From Buxus sempervirens (taxonomy: Eukaryota; Streptophyta; Magnoliopsida; Buxales; Buxaceae): a stretch of DNA of 64,000 nucleotides. The notes below the pieces were generated by a model, which saw only the letters and a list, made by a program, of their open reading frames with translations, had not been told where the DNA came from and did no database searches. Position numbers and translations under genes: made by a program. The DNA lies in assembly GCA_947561395.2 (NCBI GenBank), contig OX387183.1, positions 44,138,890 through 44,202,889 on the forward strand, given 5' to 3'. Below, in pieces: positions 50,053 to 62,799 of this stretch (positions within the stretch are counted from its first letter, which is position 1; each line of letters begins with the position of its first letter).

Positions 50053-52396
50053 TATAATGCCCCGAACCCGGGTTAGTGCAAAGCCGGCACCCAACCCGAA
50101 CCCGATTCATTACTATAACAACCCAAAGTCAGTTCAACAACCAAATCTGAGGTGTTACTGGCCCATAACAAATATACATCAAAAATATACCAGACTAAAG
50201 AATTAAATAATCCATTCACTTTATTATACTATCAGAGTGCGGAAACAAGTATGCTGGAAGTGTAGTCTAAAATCCTCAATAACCAATAAAGTTAATCAAG
50301 AATCATTAATATCAAAGTCTGGTAAAATAAAATGGTTACTATCTCTCTCCTCTCTCTAGTACATCAAATCCAAATGAATAATAATCTATCAAATATAACT
50401 AAGTCTATATCAATCATCCACCTCAGACAATATCCGGATAAAAGTAATCTTTCGGTGAATACTCAGCTACCTCTCCCTGGAAATCACTATGATCCCCCTC
50501 TCGCATATCAGCTGAAAAATGAAATAAAAGTAGGGTGAAATACGAATATCCCAGTAGGTAACACATGCATGATTAAAAAGTTAATATAAGTAAAATAACA
50601 GTTCATGCACGATTAAGCAATATCGACTAATCAGGCTCGTATAATCATTCGTATCATTCATGAATTCAAAACAGTATGATAAATAGTTCTAGAGATGTAT
50701 TTCAGCAAGTTCTATTATAAGAATCCAACATTAAAATCAATAACATAATTCATACTTTGCTAGGATGTACTAAACAGTCACATACGATCAATATCTCAAT
50801 CACATGCCTCCAGCATGTATACAATAATAATAACAAGTATTTGATTTCAGTGTCATTGTAGGACTCACAAAGATAGATAAACCCTTTGAGATGATTCTCG
50901 ACCAATCGCTATACCACTGTGCGGCTTAGGAGCAATGCTACTAATGATACTCAAGTCCCATGCAGCGCAGCTTAGACAAGAGCCGTAGTCACTGACTTAT
51001 TGCACACGTACCCATCAAAGTTGGCATGTACCACCAGCATGCAGCACCAGAATTAATACATGGAGATGGTCGCTTATCCACATATACAGGGAATCACGAG
51101 CGGCTCACCGGGGTGTCCCTCCAGACATAGGACCTTCCCAGACAAACTAACTTGCAAAGGAAGTGCGTCGCACAAGGGAGAAACTCAACCCAAATGACAT
51201 ATCCCTCAGCTATCTAGCAACAACCATGGATCCATAATCAGCTATGCCCACTAGACTCCAAAATTCCCTAAAATATAATATTTCTATAAGGGTTGGTGCC
51301 TAGCGGCATATAAAGGTTAAATTTGTCAATTACTTCAATATTCAGATCATCTGAGTTTTGAATTCTCTTTATGTAATTTTTTGGTTTATAGTGTAATTTA
51401 AAAGATGTTCTAGTAATTAAATAATAGTTAGGTTTTCCAAAAACTAGATTTCTCAATTACTTTCAAAGTTTGGCAACTAATGTCCTAAATATCTTTCTAA
51501 TTTATTTTTCTATAAAACAGGGAATTAGATAATTTATTTTAGTCTTAAAACATCTTAATTAATCATTAAAATTGTCTAAAAATAGTTTAGAATTGAATCA
51601 GGGTTTAAAATTACGAAAATCGGGGAAATCTGCACAGAGCACCTAGGATCGCTCAGGATTGCCTCGGCGGTCTGTGGTTGGCGGTAGTTCAAAACAGGAC
51701 GCCGACGATAAGTCTTACAGCGGTCTTCGGCGGTCTAAGATTTATAACTAGCGCCGAGGATCTCTGAGTACAGTTGAGGTCGGCGGTCTCCCAAAAATGA
51801 ACAGAAACACTTTCAAAACGTGATTTTTCTCGTCCAATATCATTCTAACATACTTATAAAATTGATATTAAACTAAATACATCAATAGCTCATATAAAAA
51901 CATGCTTTTGTGATTAAACGAATGTAAATACCAAAAATGAACAAAAACAGTGTCACCTACCTCTTGAACGTACGTTCCCCTTCTTCTCTTCTTTAAACAA
52001 TGATTCTCTATCACCCAGAAATACCCTAGATGATGAAGAACACCAAACCCAGTCCTTTCTTCCTCCTTCTTCTTCTTCCTCAGTCGTTCAAACTTGGTTT
52101 GTCGCTTGCGGCTGAAGCATACAAACGAAAATACAATCGTATGTGTTTAGGTTATTAAACTAATATTTATACTCATTTATCCCATGTAGCGCACATGCAT
52201 TCTTTCCTATACACACTGCCCAATCAGAACACATACCTCGATATTTTGTGATCGGACGGTCAGATCTGCGTCCAACTCTGGATCTCCACTAACTATATCA
52301 TCCCATACAATAATAAAATATTTCCATCAATTATAACTCTCAAGAATATTATTTATTAATTTATTTTATTATTTAAGGAAAATTCGGGGTTTTACA
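50053..52396 (+). mobile_element. Solo LTR of family E, copy 1
   Basis: 2344 bp from TATAATGCCCCG (first G mutated) to GGGGTTTTACA. It is flanked by AGAAT (50048-50052) and AGAAC (52397-52401), a 5-bp target duplicate with one transition. Element C's leader continues on both sides. No internal region is present, so this is an LTR-LTR recombination product. The end sequence style (TGTAATGCCCC...CGGGGTTTTACA) resembles Tekay/Del-type chromovirus LTRs. No gene inside. Confidence 0.88.
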
Positions 52397-52401
52397 AGAA
52401 C

Positions 52402-52585
52402 CCCTGGTTAAAATGAGTCAACATGAGAGGGATCTAGTCGATCTTAGGGTTTTCACTATCTTATTTTAGTAAGGTGTAGAATATGCACAAATACACTTTC
52501 TGGGGAGTCCTGTCAAAAAGATGAGATAATTGCCCAAGGAAAGTGGAATTTAAGTGGTTCCCTGTGACCCTCCACTTACTTGGGG
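52402..52585 (+). other. Element C leader fragment between two E insertions
   Basis: It aligns with A at about 680-860, including the shared segment CTGGGGAGTCCTGTCAAAA. Confidence 0.85.
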
Positions 52586-54214
52586 TGTAATGCCCCAAAC
52601 CCGGGTCAATAAAAACCGACCTTGACCTGAATCCGATTCGTCACTGTAACAACCCGAATTCAGCCCAACAACCGAATTCAAGATGCTACTGGCGCATATC
52701 AAATAATAATCAATGAATAACCAGACTAAAGAATTAAATAATTCATTTATTAATAAACTATCAGAGTGCGGAACATCAATGTGCGAAAGTGTAGTCAAAT
52801 ATCATCATAAGATGAATCAAATAAAAGCATCCAAAATCCAATGATCATGTAAGTCTGGTAATAGTCAAAAGGGTTACTAAACTCTCAATCTCTCTAATAT
52901 ATCAAAACCAAATAATTAAAATAATGAAACTGTCTAAAGTACTAATATGAATCCTCTGTCCACGACCTCAGATCTAGTCGGGATAATAATAGTCCTTCGG
53001 CGAATAGTTGACAAGATCACCCTGGTAATTACCACTATGATCCCCCTCTCTCGTATCAGCTGAAAAATAACATAAAGAAGTAGGGTAAGATATGAATATC
53101 TCAGTAGACAACACATGCATGCTATAAACAGTTTATATTCACTAAAATAGATTTTTATGCACGTATAAGCAGTCTCGAGTAAACAGGCTCGTATAAACAT
53201 TCATCTCGTTCATGAAAATACAAATCATCATGTAAAACAGTTTAATATTTGTGAACAGATAAAGTATATCAAGATCATGATTCAGAAGTCATTAATAGAA
53301 TCCAACATAAATCCGGGATGTACTAAACTGTCACATCCAACCATAACATCCAATACATGCATCCTGCATGTGAACAACATCAGAAGTAAGTGTTTATGAT
53401 ATCAGTATCATTGTAGGATTCATAAAGAAAGATATACATTTGAGATGACTCTAAACCATATGATATACCACCGTGCGGCTTATGGGCGACGCTACTAATG
53501 ATACTCAAACTCGTGAAGATCACCTTAGATAGCAGCCGTAGTCATCGACTTATTGCACACGAACTCAACCAAGTTGGCAAGTACCACTATCATGCAGCAC
53601 CAGAATCAATACATGGAGATGGCTGTGTAAGCACCTCATTTTTGCGCCCCCGGAAGTGCCGAAAATGCAAACCCCAGACAGAAAAGACAAATCTCGAGGG
53701 GACAAAAATTTGAATTTTTGATCAAGTAAAAATTGGCAACCTTGCTTTATCTCAATAGATACAGAATCTCGACATGAGTCAAACGCAACTGAGTTTGCTG
53801 GAATCGGAGTTCGAATGAAGGTTCTAGGGGCCGGTCAAACTTGAGGGTGAGCCGAAAATTGACCTTTTTTTCGAACCCCGAGCCAGGTGCTTAGCTCTAT
53901 ATCATTGGATAGAGGGCTTTGATACGAGTCCAACGCAACTGAGTTTGCTCAAATCGGAGTCTGGATGAAGGAGATATGAGCCGTCGAAGTTTCCGAGCAG
54001 AAAAACCAGAAACTGCACACGTGGTGCAGGAACGGCACACGTGGCAGCCAACGCAGCAAAATATCTCAAGGGGCAATCTTTAAATATCCAAAACTTGCCA
54101 AATATCTCAGGGACTAAACCAAAATTCGCAGGGGGCAATCTGCAGATATCCAAAAGTGTCAAATCGGTCGAATCAGTCAAATCGGTCAAGTTGAGGGGCA
54201 AATCCGTAATTTTT

Positions 54215-54470
54215 TTGATATCCGATCACATATGTCGGATACACATGCTTTTATTCATATCCGACATATAATGCCGGATACAAGAGATTTGCCCGCGATA
54301 TTCGCGCAGATTCGCTGATCGATACGAGTCGAAAATTAAATTTTGGAAATGATTGTGTTTGTATCCGATATAATATGCCGGATACAAAGGAAGTGCAGTG
54401 TATACGACATAATATTCCGGATACAAAGGAAGTGTAATGTATCCGACATTAAATGCCGGATACAAAAATG
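54215..54470 (+). other. 27-nt hairpins in A-type solo LTR
   Basis: Repeated units TATCCGAY, then a 7-nt AT-rich loop (for example CACATAT, ATATAAT, ATAATAT, ATTAAAT), then RYCGGATA. Several contain one C-A mismatch from likely CpG decay. Confidence 0.8.
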
Positions 54471-55669
54471 TTTCTATAAAAAGGCAACAGTAGCCCCATT
54501 TCGGGGGTTGGCTCTTCTTGGCTTGCTTCCACCTCTTTCCCCCCATTGTTCCAGGCACGAAAGCCCTTCCTTCCCCCCCCCCCCCCCCCCCCACCTTGCT
54601 CCCCAAACCCTAAACACTTCTCTTTTGCCTATTTTACCCCCACTTTCCCCTCTTCTACTTCTCCACTTTCCCTAAGCAAGGAGGAGGTTTGCTGCTGTTG
54701 GTGGCCAAAGGAAGAGCTCTAGCCACCTCATTTGCCTCAAGGAGGCTCAAATACACCTCTTCTGGGCTTGTGAACCCTAAGGTAATATTTCTATAACATT
54801 TTGTTCAACATAAATCAAAATGGGCATGTTTCAAGAATGTTGACTGTTCTCTCTTCTTAGCATGTTGTTTCCTTCTATTTCTAGCATGAGTAGTGTTCTT
54901 TTCCCACCATTTCCTTCTCCATGTTGAATGTGGAAACTCCCATGGTAAGGGGAGTATGTGTATGCCTTCAAGGGAGGGGGAAGTCCCATTCACGTATGGC
55001 TCTAAGGATCCTTAGGGTGTTATTGTGCACCCTTTGACTCATTCGAATGGGGGAAGCTCGTTTCCCCTTTGTTTGCTCTTATGTAACCCCCATGTAATCC
55101 CCTTTCTCTTCCCTTCTTTAGGTATTTCTAAGGCTACGAGAATAGGTCGCGTGGGTGCTGCTATGTGGAGGATTTTTTTGATGATACATGCTAGTTTCCT
55201 TTATCTGTATTTTGTATGATTATGCATGCTAGGGCACCTCCATGCATGCACGTGTGCTATCTCATTGCTTGGTGAACTTGTTAGGGTTCTTTGGAACTAT
55301 GTACATGCTACTTCTGTTATTATTTTCGGGTGACATATCATGATTTTCGCCCCACCCTTGCTACTGTTTTCGACCATACAAGATCACCCCACTTTGGTTT
55401 ATACATGGGCTATAGGTGTATGTTTGCACATTTGATTATTAGGAATGCCTTTAGGTGTTCCAAGTGTCCTATTATTTACATGGATTTTGCATGTCTACAG
55501 ATCAATTTTAGTCCTTAGACGCAATAAGCACACACAATGCACATCATGATGTGGAATATGCCCATGTGAAGCATGCTTTATGTGACTTCTCTTTTTTGCT
55601 TTCTTTGGTTGTTTGTCTCAATTGCTGTTCACCTTGGCCATAATCAACCAAAACAGAGGTACATGACCT

Positions 55670-55783
55670 CTGATCCGGCAACTCAGGTTGGATCAGCCTG
55701 TGTTTGTTTGTAGCCGACATCTAATGTCGGTTACACTGGTTCCTGTGTGTAGCCGGCATCTCAAGCCGGCTACATTGCCGAAA
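55670..55783 (+). other. TGATCC/TGTAGCC hairpin cluster in A-type solo LTR
   Basis: TGATCCGGC/GTTGGATCA with loop AACTCAG, TGTAGCCGAC/GTCGGTTACA with loop ATCTAAT, and TGTAGCCGGC/GCCGGCTACA with loop ATCTCAA (perfect 10-bp stem). Confidence 0.82.
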
Positions 55784-57794
55784 TCTCATTTTCCCATTTT
55801 GCTTGGTTTTGTGCAATTTTCTTGCTCTTCCAATAGAACTGGATGAGCCAGTATGGTTTCCGGGTCAACCGGAGACCCAAGATGGGCCATAGACCAACCC
55901 GGTCCAATTTGATACACAGTGGGCCTTCCAACGGGGCCCACCAAGCCCAACAAACTCATATCGTCTTAAATAAGCAAATTCAATCAATCCAGTGGGCCAG
56001 ACCATGTGAGGCCCACCAAAGCCCAAATTGAAGCATGCTTGCTAGTCTAGTTTGGCCGTGACTCGGGCTTGGGCCTATTGGGCCTATCTCCCTTCAAGGG
56101 AAGCCCACAAAACCAAAGGATAGGGTCCAAAGCCCTAATCCACTATTGCCTTGGGCTTTCAAGCCCAAATCTAGGTAATGGGCCCCAAGCCCATTCCTAG
56201 CCCACTTTGGCACAAATAAATCAAGATAAATTAAAATCACCTGGTCACCATTGTGTGGCCCACCCAATGGGCCCGCAAGTCAATCCAGACTCACTTTTGC
56301 ATGGAATTAAATTTAATCTCCAACTTGGAATTTAAATAAAATCAATTCACTTAAACCAAAGCCCAAAGGGGCCTCTCAGGTTAGTCCGAGGCCCACCAAG
56401 GGAGATGTGGGCTGGTCTTAGCCCACCAAGGAACCCGTGGCCTTCCAACGGGGCCCACCCAATCAGACTCACTTCGTTCAATAATAAGAAGATAAAATCA
56501 AGTAAAAGGACCCACACCACTTTGGCGGTCCTGCCAGACTTAACCGAATTGAATGCTGGAATAGGAATCAGGTGAGTGAGAGACCAAAGTTGACTCAAAC
56601 CAGGGAAACCATGGGACCTATCACCCAACGGGGTGGACTGGGGTGTCTACGAACTTCCCCAGACCACAACCGAGAACTTACGTAGAATCTCAATCCTCAG
56701 ACAAAGCCTTAATAGAAAAACTTAGGCACCCAGATGTCTGCCTGCACCCCATCAGGCAGTGGCGACTCCAAACGAATCCCGAGACACACATCATTTTGCA
56801 TGTGCCTCGTCGTGCGACTGAAATCAGGTGCGCACAGGCTGCTTATCCAAATGTACAGGAATCACCTGTGAGGCTCGAAATGACCATACAGACACAGGAC
56901 CCCCCAATGCAAACTAACTTGCAAAGGAAGCACATTTGCAACAGGGAGTAACCCAACCCAAATGAAATATCCCTTAGCTATCTAGCCAAAACTATGGATC
57001 CATAACCAGCTATGGCCACTAGACACCAACAATCCCTAAGGACTAATATTACTGTAAGTAATAGTGCCTAGCGGCATATAATGGTTATATATGTAATTTT
57101 CCTTCTTTATTGGGTTAACTGTGTTCAAAATCTTATCTAGAAATCTGTATAAGATATTCTGGTTAACAATATAACTCTATAGGTCATTTAATCAACTCTC
57201 ACAAAGTTACAAGTTCGGTTCTTCCAAAAACATAGACTCTTGCTATTTACAAAGCTTGGCCACTAATCACCCTAAATACCTTCCTATTTTTGTTCATTTG
57301 TAAAACAGGTAATTGGTAATTTATTTTGGTCTGAAAACATCTTGTTTGAAGGTTAAAATTTGTTAAAAATAGTTTAGAATTGAATTAGGGTTTGAAAATA
57401 CGAAAATCTGCATTTTTTGCACAGAGTGCTCAGGATCGCCTAGGATCTCTCAGGAAGTCTAGGGTAGGCGGTAGTTAAAATCGAACGCCGACGATAAATC
57501 GTGTAGCGGTCTCAAGCGGTCTTGAATTTTTAACGAGCGCCTGGGAGTGCCGAAGATCGCAGAGCACAATGAGCTCGACGGTCTCCCAAAAACGAACAGA
57601 AATAGTTTAAAAACTTGATTTTTAACGTCCAAGATCCATCTAACATACATATAATATTGCTATCAAACTAAATACATGATTTTATAATACAAAAACATGC
57701 AATGAAGATTAAACCACTCGTGAATACCAAAGAACATTAAAAACTAGTGTTGCCTACCTCTATGCGATTGTTCTCCTCTTCCTTCTCTAACCAG

Positions 57795-60724
57795 TGTAAA
57801 ACCAATTAATATTCTTGAGGATTATTATGGACGGAAATAATTTATCATTGAAGAGAATATCATTATTAGTGAAGATCAGGAGTTTGGCGCAGATCGGAGC
57901 GTCTGATCGCGAGTTATCGCGGTAGGATTAATATTTTAAAGCTAATGTATTTTGATTGAGCGATGTGCGTTGTGTTTGCTGTGCGTGAGTTGCGTGGGAT
58001 AGAAGGTATATAATAAGATGAAATAACCTAATAGAATACAAAGAGTATTTTAATCGTATTGGTATCCTTCAGCCGCAAGAGAGAACTGCTGAGAGCGACC
58101 GAAGAAGAAGAAGAAGGAGGAGAAAGGAAGGACTTTGGTCTTGTGTTCTTCACCATCTGGAGTGTCTTGCGTCTGTGAATAGTGTTGCTGTTTAGAGAAG
58201 GAAGAGGAGAACGCACGATCAGAGGTAGGTGACACCGTTTGATCGATTGTTTTGTATTTACGTGTATTTAATCTTCAAACCATGTTTTTATGATGTAGAT
58301 ATATGTATGAAGCATGATATAATCGTTATAAGTATTGTGGAATTGCTTAGAATAGGAAAAATCACATTTTGAAACTGTTTCTGTTCGTTTTTGGGGGACC
58401 ACCGACCTCAACTGTGCTCGGCGATCCTCGGAGCTCCTAGGCTCTAGTTAAAAATCTTAGACCGCTGAAGATCACGTGACGACTTATCATTGGCGATCTA
58501 ATTTGCACTACCGCCGACCTTTGACCGCCGAGGTGATACTAGGCGCTCTAACCAGAAAATGCAAATTTTCATGTATTAAATCCCTAATTCAATTTTGAAC
58601 AATTTTTAATCAATTATAATCAATAATTAAGAAGTTTTAAGACCAAAATATATTATCAAATACCCTTTTTGGGCAGAGAAATAAATAAGGAATTATTTTA
58701 GGTAATTAGTTACCTAACTTGATCTTAAATAAGAAATTCTAAGTCTAATGCAGATAAACCTTTATAAATTAGATTAATTAATTAAGAGACATTAATTTAT
58801 ATATAAATAACCAGATTTCTACAAATAAAGACTTTAAATCAGAAACTACCTTATAGACATTGGAGCAAGGACCCTATATACCTTTTGGTCTCATTGGTTA
58901 ATTTAAATTGGAAAGAGACATTAATTTATATATCAATAACCAGATTTCTACAAATAGAGACTTTAAATCATAAACTACCTTATAGACATTGGAGAAAGGA
59001 CCCTATATACCTTTAGGTCTTGTTGGTTAATTTAAATTGAACTACCCTAATTTCCCTCCACTAAATGACAAGTATCATATTGCTTTATGTGACCACCTTT
59101 AAACTTTAAATAACCTTTAAATTACCTTAATCGATCGCACCACTACCATTAACCACTTGAGTCTTCCATTATTAAGATAATCTCATAATCAATATGAGTA
59201 CACATTAATGAACTGGTTATGGAACAAGACTTTGGATTAATGATTGAAACATGAATCAACAATGATATAAGCAGCAATGAACTACAGATTTCTGATATAA
59301 TGGCTTGGTGGCCAGTTTTATTAATAACCTACTTGGTGGCAGAGATGTATTGTATATTACCTGCTTGGTGGCAGAGACAACCCGCTTGGTGGCGGAGACC
59401 CTAACCCGTTTGGTGACGGAGACCCAACCTGCTTGGTGGCAGAGACAAGCCGCTTGGTGGCGGAGACCCAAACCCGTTTGGTGACGGAGACCCAACCTGC
59501 TTGGTGGTAGAGATAACCCGTTTGGTGACGAAGACCCAACCTGCTTGGTGGCAGAGATTACCTGCTTGGTGGTGGAGACATTACCTCCTGCGGGAGAGAC
59601 ATATTACCTCCTGTGGGGCAGATGTATTTCTGATGGATTGCATCCTATAGGAGAGGTACCTCATGTGGGGGGAGATGTGATTATGCGTGATTGCATCCCA
59701 CATGGAGGATGGGTTTGTGAGTTACTACTAGAAGGTGAGGAAGCTATCTCCTACGGTAGAGGTAGATGCTAAGTGTTCACATCCTGCGGTAGAGTTATAC
59801 TGTCTCCTGCAGGGGGTACCTGTAGTCTTAGAGATGTGTATTCTCCTGCGGAGCATGTTTGGATACTATGTGTTTACGTCCTGCAGTAGACGTAGGCTAC
59901 TACCTGAAGGTTGGTTTATTATTGATACAATGATTGGTTCGCTGATTGATGGATTGTTTTGGACAGATCTGACAAGATTGTTTATTAAAAAGGAAATAAT
60001 GAAATGTCATAATTGAACAGAATTGCTATAATTTAATGTGAACTGTTAAAAAGGGAATATTATGGAATCATGAATAATATGTAGAATTATTCTTAGGAAG
60101 ACAATAATTGAAATAAATTAGAAACCATGGGGACGTGAATTAAAATACATTGTCCTTCAAATTGAAATGAACTACACATGATTAACTTCTTTTAATTCGA
60201 GCATCAATTCAATGTTTGTTTTGTATCGTGATTATTCGTTATCTTATTGACCGTAAATTACTCGTTATTTTACCGTGCACGAAACCACTGTTATTTTCTA
60301 TATATAAACTGTTTTCCTCATGCATGTGTTACTTACTGAGATATTCGTATCTCACCCTTACTTTATATTCTATTTTTCAGGTCATCTTGGAGAGGACGCC
60401 ACAGGTTAGACTGTAATGGGTTAAAGTCTAGAAAATCCTGAAAACAAGTGTAGGACCTCTTATATAGTTGTATTTGTTTTATTGAAAAGCTCATAGTTGA
60501 TTTGGTAGGATGTAAAGAGTTGGATAATTTGTAGTTGCCTTTCATTTGATTAATTGATATAATAGGGAGATTCAGTTTCTAATAAATGATTTAAGCTTCC
60601 TAGTACTCTGATAAATCTTAGTTCTTTATTTCCTTATATTTGAATTGATTGTAATGTACCACAAGTTAATGCCTTGATCCGAGTCAAAATGAGAAAAAAA
60701 ATGACCCGGATTCGGGGCGTTTCA
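57795..60724 (-). mobile_element. Inverted solo LTR of family E, copy 3, inside copy 2
   Basis: Reverse-complement E ends: it starts TGTAAAACC and ends GGGGCGTTTCA. The perfect target duplicate ACCAG is at 57790-57794 and 60725-60729. At 2930 bp it is longer than copy 1, largely because of a tandem array (59303-59890). It makes an imperfect large palindrome with the host copy. Confidence 0.88.
59303..59890. repeat. Hairpin minisatellite in E copy 3 (TTGGTG loop)
   Basis: Twelve units to about 59578 with loop TTGGTG between arms TGGC/GCCA, CTGC/GCAG, CCGC/GCGG and CCGT/ACGG, with a few one-pair breaks. It continues to about 59890 with CTCC/GGAG around TGC(G), CATCC/GGATG and CGTC/GACG units. 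E copy 1 lacks an obvious equivalent. Confidence 0.82.
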
Positions 60725-61171
60725 ACCAGCAACTCTCAGACCTCCATATGATTGCAAAGTGAGCCTTGAAGGGAGAAGAAACCTGGTTCTTCCTCTCTTC
60801 TTCTTCTCTTCTCTTCTCCGGTCACACAGTCGCTCTCGGTATCTTGCGGCTACCGAGTCTCAAACGAATACAAGCACGTATTTCCGCCGTATGTCATTAG
60901 GTTATTTTAACTTATATATATATACTCTATTCCATGCATCTCACATGCATATGACTCTACACACACGCCCAATCAGAATACATCCAACTTAAAATATCGA
61001 TCATACCTTTATATCTCGCAATCAGATGGTCGGATCTGCGCTCAACTCTGGATCTCCACTATTTGTAATATCTCCTACACTAATAAGATATTTCCGTTAA
61101 TTAAAATCTTCAAGAATATTAATTATTATATTTACTTTTATATTTAGGAAAATTCGGGGTCTTACATGGGG

Positions 61172-62760
61172 ACTCTCCCGGATCCTTGTATTGCGTACCA
61201 ATTCTGCACCTTACTACACAAGACGGTAAAAATTCCTTTTATCAACTAAATCCAGACAAAACTCACCTGATTAGACACAGCACTCAGCCCAATTACACAC
61301 ACGGGCACACCACCACACCATGGATGGATTTCTTTTCCAGTTTTGTGATAAACTGCTTGGGGTGACATGCACAAGGGAGGCTGCATTAATGATCCGACCT
61401 TGAATGAATGAATGAATACGGATATTGCTCTTCTCATCCAAAACTAAGACCTCTCTAGCAGCCACCCTTCTAATTTCTATGAATTGACTCTTGGGATGGT
61501 ATTAGCACCTATGCTCCCGTGGCTTGCCGAGGAAAGCAGGGTAAACCCATCTCCTTAGTTTTCTGGAGTCCATTAGCGCCACAGGTTTCTTGCCGTGGTA
61601 CACGAGGATCTAGTACTGGTCCACACCCTTGTAGGCTTATGTCTCGGGCTGGGTATCCTTCCTTACCTAACGCTTCTGAATAAATTGGGACTTTGTGAAT
61701 ATGCTGTGAATGATGAAATAAGAGGAATAAAATCAATCTAAAACCCAAGAGTCCATCAGGGGCAGCAACCCCCGCTTTTTTGCACCAAATTTAGTGAACC
61801 ATAGATCATGGGCTACCTCAGCCTTAATTTAGGAAGCTAAGCCTAACTTTGATCAGGGGAACCACCCCAGGTCCATGCATGGAGTCCTACGAGCTGTGGG
61901 CCTCGACCCATTAAGTCCACTGGAAGCACCCTAAGTCCGAGTCAGCCTTTTGAGCAGATGAAAGCCGGCCAGATCAAACAATCAGATGAAAGCATGTAAC
62001 ATCAGAACAAGCGCACCGAACCCTAGACTTAGGAATTTGGCCTACCCGCCTCAAAGCAAATTTGTATCCTTTCTTTTGGCTCCCAACAGCCTTAAGGATG
62101 AATCCTTTGAGGATTTCTGTGAATATCATGTAATTTTCGCCCTCGCTGGCAAGTTGTAATTTTTGGTCTGACAGCTAAAATCAAAGGTAGATGAAAGAAC
62201 AGATGAAAGAAAGGTTGGCTGGGACTCAGATGTGCTTCCATATACAAGTATGTCTAGGAGTCGTGCCTCGCTAGGCACAAACCTTTTTAGGGCTGCGCAC
62301 ACACCTTTTTGATGTACTTTTCACATTTATTTGTTGATACTAAGTCTTTCTAAATGGTTATATCATTTAGCCCTTGCTTTAATTTTGTGCAAGAATCTTC
62401 ATGCATTGAGTGCACACACTTCAAGATCATTCGCACAAACATTTTTTATCAAATCATTTTCAAAGGAAATAATGCAAAATTTTCCAAAATCATAGCTACA
62501 CTGGGACTAAGAATGGCTTCAATTCCCTGTGCCTCAATCAGCTTCCCCATTCAGAAAAAATTATGAAATTAATTGGCTGTGACCTAGCCCAAAATAATAA
62601 GTCAAGAAAAATCAAGGATAAGCCTGACCCTTGCTGAGGACCCTCAGTCAAATTGAAAAGACCACGAAAAAAGAAGAAAAAAATCCAAAGAAAGATCAAA
62701 TGTGTCAAAATGCCAATTGCTAATCTAAAATCTTGGTCGAAACCATTTCGTGTTTCTGCA
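61172..62760 (+). other. Element C leader, main part
   Basis: Collinear with A's 860-1099 and 16606-17640. This comparison defines exactly where element T entered A. No conserved ORF. Confidence 0.8.
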
Positions 62761-62799
62761 GCCCTAGGAAATCATTGTGTTTCCCAAAATCGGGGACTC

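Larger units (their letters stand above)
53627..56836 (+). mobile_element. A-type solo LTR inside E copy 2
   Basis: 3210 bp from TGTAAGCACC to GCGCACA with perfect target duplicate GGCTG (53622-53626 and 56837-56841). It carries TATCCGA-type hairpins (54215-54470), a TATA box (54475-54482), a poly(C) run (about 54573-54592) and a second hairpin cluster (55670-55783). No internal region, so a recombination product. Confidence 0.93.
52586..61166 (+). mobile_element. Solo LTR of family E, copy 2, carrying two nested insertions
   Basis: It starts TGTAATGCCCC and ends CGGGGTCTTACA, with target duplicate TGGGG at 52581-52585 and 61167-61171. After removing the A-type solo LTR (53627-56836) and the inverted E copy (57795-60724), about 2.4 kb of LTR remains, matching copy 1 in order and length. 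Confidence 0.88.

Noticed and set aside
59256-59772. ORFs through the E LTR array
   Set aside because: Repeat-driven; frames on both strands are open because the unit lacks stops.
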